From positions 1 through 9,127 of the forward strand of contig JAHHRJ010000066.1 of the NCBI GenBank assembly GCA_020025885.1: DNA of 9,127 bases, in the 5' to 3' direction. The notes beneath the pieces were generated by a model. That model had not been told where the DNA came from and made no database searches. It saw nothing but the letters and a program-made list of their open reading frames with translations. Position numbers and translations under genes: made by a program. The DNA is from Butyricicoccus sp. GTDB taxonomy: Bacteria > Bacillota > Clostridia > Oscillospirales > Butyricicoccaceae. Positions 5,860 to 9,127 of the stretch are shown piece by piece. Positions within the stretch are counted from its first letter, which is position 1. Each line of letters starts with the position of its first letter.

Positions 5860-5888
5860 TTTACCAAATAGTTTGATAAAATTATAAC
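5860..5888 (+). promoter_or_regulatory. Sigma-A promoter of the thiolase-crotonase-dehydrogenase operon
   Basis: TTTACC (5860-5865, four of six -35 positions) and TATAAC (5883-5888, five of six -10 positions) are 17 bases apart. The start site would be near 5895, giving a leader of about 90 bases before the thiolase. The -10 element lies within the Rex-like palindrome at 5873-5890. Confidence 0.65.
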
Positions 5889-5890
5889 GA
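5873..5890 (+). promoter_or_regulatory. Candidate Rex operator overlapping the -10 element
   Basis: TTGATAA-AATT-ATAACGA matches the clostridial Rex consensus TTGTTAANNNNTTAACAA at 11 of 14 fixed positions. Rex is the NADH/NAD+-sensing repressor known to control crotonyl-CoA and butyrate or butanol genes in clostridia. Its position over the -10 would allow direct repression when NADH is low. This rests on motif and position only. Confidence 0.45.
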
Positions 5891-5893
5891 AGT

Positions 5894-5953
5894 GTGGGGC
5901 AGAAAACCTGCTCCACCACGCCGACGAAGAGTCCCAAAATAACACAGACTCTT
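5894..5953 (+). promoter_or_regulatory. Structured leader of the thiolase mRNA (two hairpins)
   Basis: The expected 5' end folds immediately: GTGGGGCAG (5894-5902) with CTGCTCCAC (5908-5916), nine pairs including one G-U, loop AAAAC. A second hairpin pairs AAGAGTC (5927-5933) with GACTCTT (5947-5953). The ribosome binding site at 5971-5976 is left free. A 5'-terminal hairpin like the first can stabilise mRNA. I recognise no known riboswitch or T-box. Confidence 0.45.
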
Positions 5954-5984
5954 TCGAACCGAAACAAAAAAAGGAGAGTTTCCA

Positions 5985-7172
5985 ATGAACGTTTATATTT
6001 GCTCAGCAGCTCGTACTCCAATCGGCAGCTATGGTGGTACTCTGCGTGATGTACATTCGTCTGTGCTTGGTACTGTGGCTGCAAAGGCTGCGATCGAGCG
6101 TGCTGGCATTGACAAGGACGCAATCGACGAAGTTGTATTTGGACAGGTACTGCAAGGCGGCGTTGGTCAGAACGTAGCACGTCAGATCAGCCTCGGCGCA
6201 GATCTTTCTCTGGCAATTCCTGCAATGACTCTGAATAAGGTATGTGGCTCCTCCATGCGTGCCATCTCTCTTAGTTCTCAGCTCATCCGCTCCGGCGAAA
6301 ATCAGCTGATGCTGGTTGGCGGCTGCGAGTCCATGTCCGGTGCTCCATACATCTCCCACAACATGCGTTGGGGCGCACGTATGAACGATGTAAAACTGGT
6401 TGACATGATGGTTTACGACGGCGTATTTGATGTATTCAATCAGTATCACATGGGCATTACCGCAGAAAACGTTGCTGAGAAATACGGTATCACCCGTGAG
6501 ATGCAGGATGAAATTGCATACAACTCTCAGATGAAGGCTGCGAAGGCAGTTGCATCTGGTCGCTTCAAGGAAGAAATCGTTCCAGTTGAAGTAAAGAAAA
6601 AGAAGGAAACCATTGTTTTTGATACCGATGAATATGTAAAGGCACAGACCACTTTGGAGGGTCTTGCAAAGCTGCGTCCGGCATTCAAAAAGGACGGTAC
6701 CGTTACTGCCGGTAACGCTTCCGGTATCAACGATGCAGGTGCTGCAATGATCATCGCTTCTGAGGACTATGTAAAGGCGCACGGTCTCAAGCCACTGGCT
6801 AAGATCCGCTCCTTTGGTTCTGTTGGCTGTGATCCGTCCATCATGGGTGTTGGTCCGATTGAGTCCACCCGTCAGGCTCTGAAGCGTGCTGGTCTGACCG
6901 TTGCTGACCTCGACCTGATCGAGTCCAACGAAGCATTTGCTGCACAGGCTGCTGCTGTGAATACTGAGCTGGGCTTTGACCTTGACAAGGTAAACGTAAA
7001 CGGCGGTGCAATCGCTCTGGGTCACCCGATCGGTGCAGCAGGCTGCCGTATCAGCACCACTCTGATTCACGAGATGATTAAGCGCGATGTGACACTGGGT
7101 CTTGCAACCATGTGCATCGGCGGCGGCATGGGCGAAGCTCTGATTGTAGAGCGCGACGAGCTGTGTAAGTAA
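5985..7172 (+). CDS. thlA: Acetyl-CoA C-acetyltransferase (thiolase)
   Basis: Condenses two acetyl-CoA to acetoacetyl-CoA, the first step from acetyl-CoA towards butyrate; cytoplasmic, usually a homotetramer. The 395-residue length is typical of biosynthetic thiolase. All catalytic residues are present: nucleophile C87 in NKVCGSSMRA, H347 in GHPIGAAGC, and C377 in CIGGGMG. ESNEAFAAQ, the conserved NEAFA motif, lies in the C-terminal half. The start ATG follows AAGGAG (5971-5976) by 8 bases. It is the first gene of a block with crotonase and 3-hydroxybutyryl-CoA dehydrogenase, under the promoter at 5860-5888. Identification is secure; a degradative role is less likely given the neighbours. Confidence 0.96.
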   Translation: MNVYICSAARTPIGSYGGTLRDVHSSVLGTVAAKAAIERAGIDKDAIDEVVFGQVLQGGVGQNVARQISLGADLSLAIPAMTLNKVCGSSMRAISLSSQLIRSGENQLMLVGGCESMSGAPYISHNMRWGARMNDVKLVDMMVYDGVFDVFNQYHMGITAENVAEKYGITREMQDEIAYNSQMKAAKAVASGRFKEEIVPVEVKKKKETIVFDTDEYVKAQTTLEGLAKLRPAFKKDGTVTAGNASGINDAGAAMIIASEDYVKAHGLKPLAKIRSFGSVGCDPSIMGVGPIESTRQALKRAGLTVADLDLIESNEAFAAQAAAVNTELGFDLDKVNVNGGAIALGHPIGAAGCRISTTLIHEMIKRDVTLGLATMCIGGGMGEALIVERDELCK

Positions 7173-7187
7173 TTTTGGCTGTGAGGT

Positions 7188-7210
7188 GGGACAGCACAAA
7201 ATGCTGTCCC
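7188..7210 (+). repeat. Hairpin between thiolase and crotonase genes
   Basis: GGGACAGCA (7188-7196) pairs perfectly with TGCTGTCCC (7202-7210) over a CAAAA loop. TCTCCCC follows, not a T-run, so this is unlikely to end transcription. It may mark an RNA-processing or 3'-protection site that sets the thiolase-to-crotonase ratio. The crotonase ribosome binding site (7227-7232) starts 16 bases later. Confidence 0.55.
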
Positions 7211-7243
7211 TCTCCCCTGATTTAACAAGGAGATAAAGAAATC

Positions 7244-8059
7244 ATGACTGACGTATTCGTTGAAAAGAAGGGCCACGTAGCCGTTATTACCATCAACCAC
7301 ATGCAGGCAATGAACGCACTGTCTACTGATATGTACGCACAGCTCGAGGAGGCTTTCGACTCTGTTGAGGCTATGGATGACGTATATGCAGTGGTTCTGA
7401 CTGGTTCTTCTGTGGTAAACAAGAAGGGTAAGACTGTAAACTCCTTCGTTGCTGGCGCAGATATCGCACAGATGTCCACCATGACCGTTATGGAAGGCAA
7501 GGCATTCGGCAACGATTCCAACCGTGTTTGCCGCAAGATCGAGAACTTCAAGCGTCCGGTGATCGCTGCAATCAACGGCTTCTGTCTCGGTGGAGGCTGC
7601 GAACTGGCAATGTGCTGTGACATCCGTCTGGCATCTGATAACGCACTGTTTGGTCAACCAGAAGTTGGTCTGGGCATTACTCCGGGCTGCGGCGGCACCC
7701 AGAGACTGGCGCGCATCGTAGGTCTGGGCAAGGCTAAGGAAATGCTGTACACCGCACGCGGCAATTACAGCGCACAGGCTGCGCTCGAAATGGGTCTTGT
7801 AAACTACGTTTATCCGCTGGATCAGCTGATGGACGAGGCTATGAAGCTCGCGGAAGAGATCGCTGCACAGGCTCCGATTGCTGTTGCTCTGACCAAGGAA
7901 GCTGTAAATGTTGGCATGCAGATGGATCTGGATTCCGCTCTCAAGCTGGAAGGCAACTGCTTCGGCGAGTGCTTTGCAACCGAGGATCAGAAGTACGGCA
8001 TGGCTTACTTCCTCGATAAGAATCGCGACAAGCCGGCAAAGGCATTCCAGAACAAGTAA
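7244..8059 (+). CDS. crt: Crotonase / 3-hydroxybutyryl-CoA dehydratase
   Basis: Dehydrates (S)-3-hydroxybutyryl-CoA to crotonyl-CoA in the cytoplasm. The 271-residue protein has the crotonase fold signature. The oxyanion-hole segments are FVAGADI (from 68) and GFCLGGGCE (112-120); the two catalytic glutamates are E120 and E140 (GQPEVGLGITPG). The FGECFATEDQK stretch near the C-terminus is typical of clostridial Crt. Compared with the roughly 261-residue clostridial enzymes as I recall them, there is an extra segment of about 8 residues at 55-66 (SSVVNKKGKTVN) just before the first oxyanion-hole strand, at the edge of the active-site entrance. AAGGAG (7227-7232) lies 11 bases before the ATG. 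It is the second gene of the thiolase operon. Confidence 0.95.
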   Translation: MTDVFVEKKGHVAVITINHMQAMNALSTDMYAQLEEAFDSVEAMDDVYAVVLTGSSVVNKKGKTVNSFVAGADIAQMSTMTVMEGKAFGNDSNRVCRKIENFKRPVIAAINGFCLGGGCELAMCCDIRLASDNALFGQPEVGLGITPGCGGTQRLARIVGLGKAKEMLYTARGNYSAQAALEMGLVNYVYPLDQLMDEAMKLAEEIAAQAPIAVALTKEAVNVGMQMDLDSALKLEGNCFGECFATEDQKYGMAYFLDKNRDKPAKAFQNK

Positions 8060-8103
8060 GCAATTTTTTTGAAATAAAGCATTTTTAGAGGAGAGAGTAA
8101 ATT

Positions 8104-9000
8104 ATGAAGGTTTGCGTATTTGGCGCTGGCAACATGGGCGCACGCATTGCAGAAGTATTCCTGACCCACGGCCATGAAGTTACCATGGTTGACATCAAGG
8201 ACGAATTCGTACAGGGTGGCGTAAGCCGCATTGATGGCGATTTATCCTTCCTCGTAAAGAAGGAAAAGATGACCGAGGAGCGCAAGAACGAGCTCATGAA
8301 CGGTGGTCACCTGAAGACTTCTACCGATCGCAATGCAGCAAAGGATGCTGATTTCGTAATCGAAGTTATTCTGGAGAACATGGATCTCAAGAAGGATCTG
8401 CTTCGTGATCTGGATAAGATCTGCCCAGAGCATACCATCTTTGCATCCAACACCTCTGCCCTGTCTATCACCGAGATGGCAGCTTGCATCTCGAACCGTG
8501 CAGACAAGTTCATTGGCTGCCACTTCTTCAACCCGGCGCAGATCATGAAGCTGGTTGAGGTAACCCGTGCAATGCAGACCTCTGATGAAACTTTTAACTT
8601 CACATTCGATCTGATGACCAAGCTGGATAAGACTCCGGTTGCAGTTCACGAAGGTCCTGGCTTTGTTGTAAACCGCATCCTGATCCCGATGATGAACGAA
8701 GCAATTGGCATCTATGCGGATGGTCTGGCTTCCCCGACTGACATCGATATTGCAATGCAGAATGGCGCAGGCATGAAATCTGGTCCTCTGCATACTGCTG
8801 ATCTCGTTGGTCACGATGTAAATTTGGCTATTATGGAGACCCTGTACCGCGAGACAGGTGATCCGAAGTACCGTCCGCATCCGTTGCTCCGCAAGATGGT
8901 TCGTGCTGGCTGGTTGGGTCAGAAGACTGGCAAGGGCTTCTTCACCTATGAAAAGCCGTTCGGCAAGGAAGTTCCTGGCGGCGACCTGACTGTTCGCTAA
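8104..9000 (+). CDS. hbd: 3-hydroxybutyryl-CoA dehydrogenase
   Basis: Reduces acetoacetyl-CoA to 3-hydroxybutyryl-CoA using NAD(P)H, supplying the crotonase substrate; cytoplasmic. The 298-residue protein begins with a Rossmann nucleotide fold, GAGNMG (7-12), with D30 at the end of the second strand (MVDIK), which usually favours NAD(H). The catalytic set of the family is present: S118 (SNTSAL), H140 (CHFFNPAQ), E152 (KLVEV) and N190 (FVVNR). It is about 16 residues longer than the 282-residue Clostridium acetobutylicum enzyme, with one extra residue between the Ser and His motifs and a tail after FFTYEK. AGAGGAG (8087-8093) lies 10 bases before the ATG; the 44-base gap after crotonase is simple A/T-rich sequence. 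It is the last gene of the operon, with a terminator 44 bases after its stop. Confidence 0.95.
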   Translation: MKVCVFGAGNMGARIAEVFLTHGHEVTMVDIKDEFVQGGVSRIDGDLSFLVKKEKMTEERKNELMNGGHLKTSTDRNAAKDADFVIEVILENMDLKKDLLRDLDKICPEHTIFASNTSALSITEMAACISNRADKFIGCHFFNPAQIMKLVEVTRAMQTSDETFNFTFDLMTKLDKTPVAVHEGPGFVVNRILIPMMNEAIGIYADGLASPTDIDIAMQNGAGMKSGPLHTADLVGHDVNLAIMETLYRETGDPKYRPHPLLRKMVRAGWLGQKTGKGFFTYEKPFGKEVPGGDLTVR

Positions 9001-9044
9001 TTTCAAAAGCTCTCCATTTTCATATTCTGTGTAAGAACAGAAGA

Positions 9045-9072
9045 AAACGCCTCGGCATACGCCGGGGCGTTT
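9045..9072 (+). terminator. Terminator of the thiolase-crotonase-dehydrogenase operon
   Basis: AAACGCCTCGGC (9045-9056) pairs with GCCGGGGCGTTT (9061-9072), 12 pairs with one T-G, over an ATAC loop. The T-run is short (TTT then CAG), but the stem is long and GC-rich. It closes the operon before any butyryl-CoA dehydrogenase gene. The last 55 bases of the window hold nothing I recognise. Confidence 0.75.
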
Positions 9073-9127
9073 CAGTGTGTCAAAAAAGTCACTGCGCCCT
9101 TTTTATTTTGGAGCGAAGCGACCTTAA

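Noticed and set aside
1..9127. CRISPR arrays, tRNA or rRNA genes, insertion sequences, phage or plasmid functions.
   Set aside because: No regularly spaced repeats beyond a pair, no tRNA cloverleaf, and no transposase, integrase or replication gene was seen.

Overview
The window is a butyrate-pathway locus, most likely from an anaerobic gut-type clostridium (Firmicutes, Clostridia). The evidence is clostridial-type enzymes for 4-hydroxybutyrate and crotonyl-CoA metabolism, AGGAG-type ribosome binding sites, sigma-A-like promoters in AT-rich spacers, and strongly biased codon use typical of highly expressed genes. An Oscillospirales-like butyrate producer is a guess from general look only; no rRNA or marker gene is present. 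All seven genes are on the + strand.

Layout. 1-72 carries stem-loops ending in a terminator for a gene lying left of the window. 73-954 has no convincing gene. It holds a patch of direct repeats and hairpins (159-363), a palindromic element (408-490), a terminator-like hairpin (671-701), and two good sigma-A promoter candidates (752-780 and 832-860) with a 10-bp direct repeat between them. 955-2130 is 4-hydroxybutyrate dehydrogenase; 2318-3763 is 4-hydroxybutyryl-CoA dehydratase, followed by a terminator (3782-3813). 3894-4172 is a small unrecognised protein with two CxxC pairs, 6 bases ahead of a propionate-CoA-transferase-type enzyme (4179-5735, TTG start). A fresh promoter (5860-5888), overlapped by a Rex-like operator, leads the second block: thiolase (5985-7172), crotonase (7244-8059) and 3-hydroxybutyryl-CoA dehydrogenase (8104-9000), closed by a terminator (9045-9072).

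How they fit. The left block reduces succinate semialdehyde to 4-hydroxybutyrate, activates it to the CoA ester (inferred job of the CoA-transferase) and dehydrates it to crotonyl-CoA. The right block makes crotonyl-CoA from two acetyl-CoA via acetoacetyl-CoA and 3-hydroxybutyryl-CoA. Two butyrate routes therefore meet at crotonyl-CoA in one locus. Butyryl-CoA dehydrogenase and its electron-transfer flavoprotein, which would reduce crotonyl-CoA, are not in the window, and neither are succinate-semialdehyde-forming genes.

The enzymes are well-known families. The less explained items are the small two-CxxC protein coupled to the CoA-transferase, a repeated palindromic element found both far upstream of the first gene and between the first two genes, the operator-like direct repeat, and the Rex-like site on the thiolase promoter.
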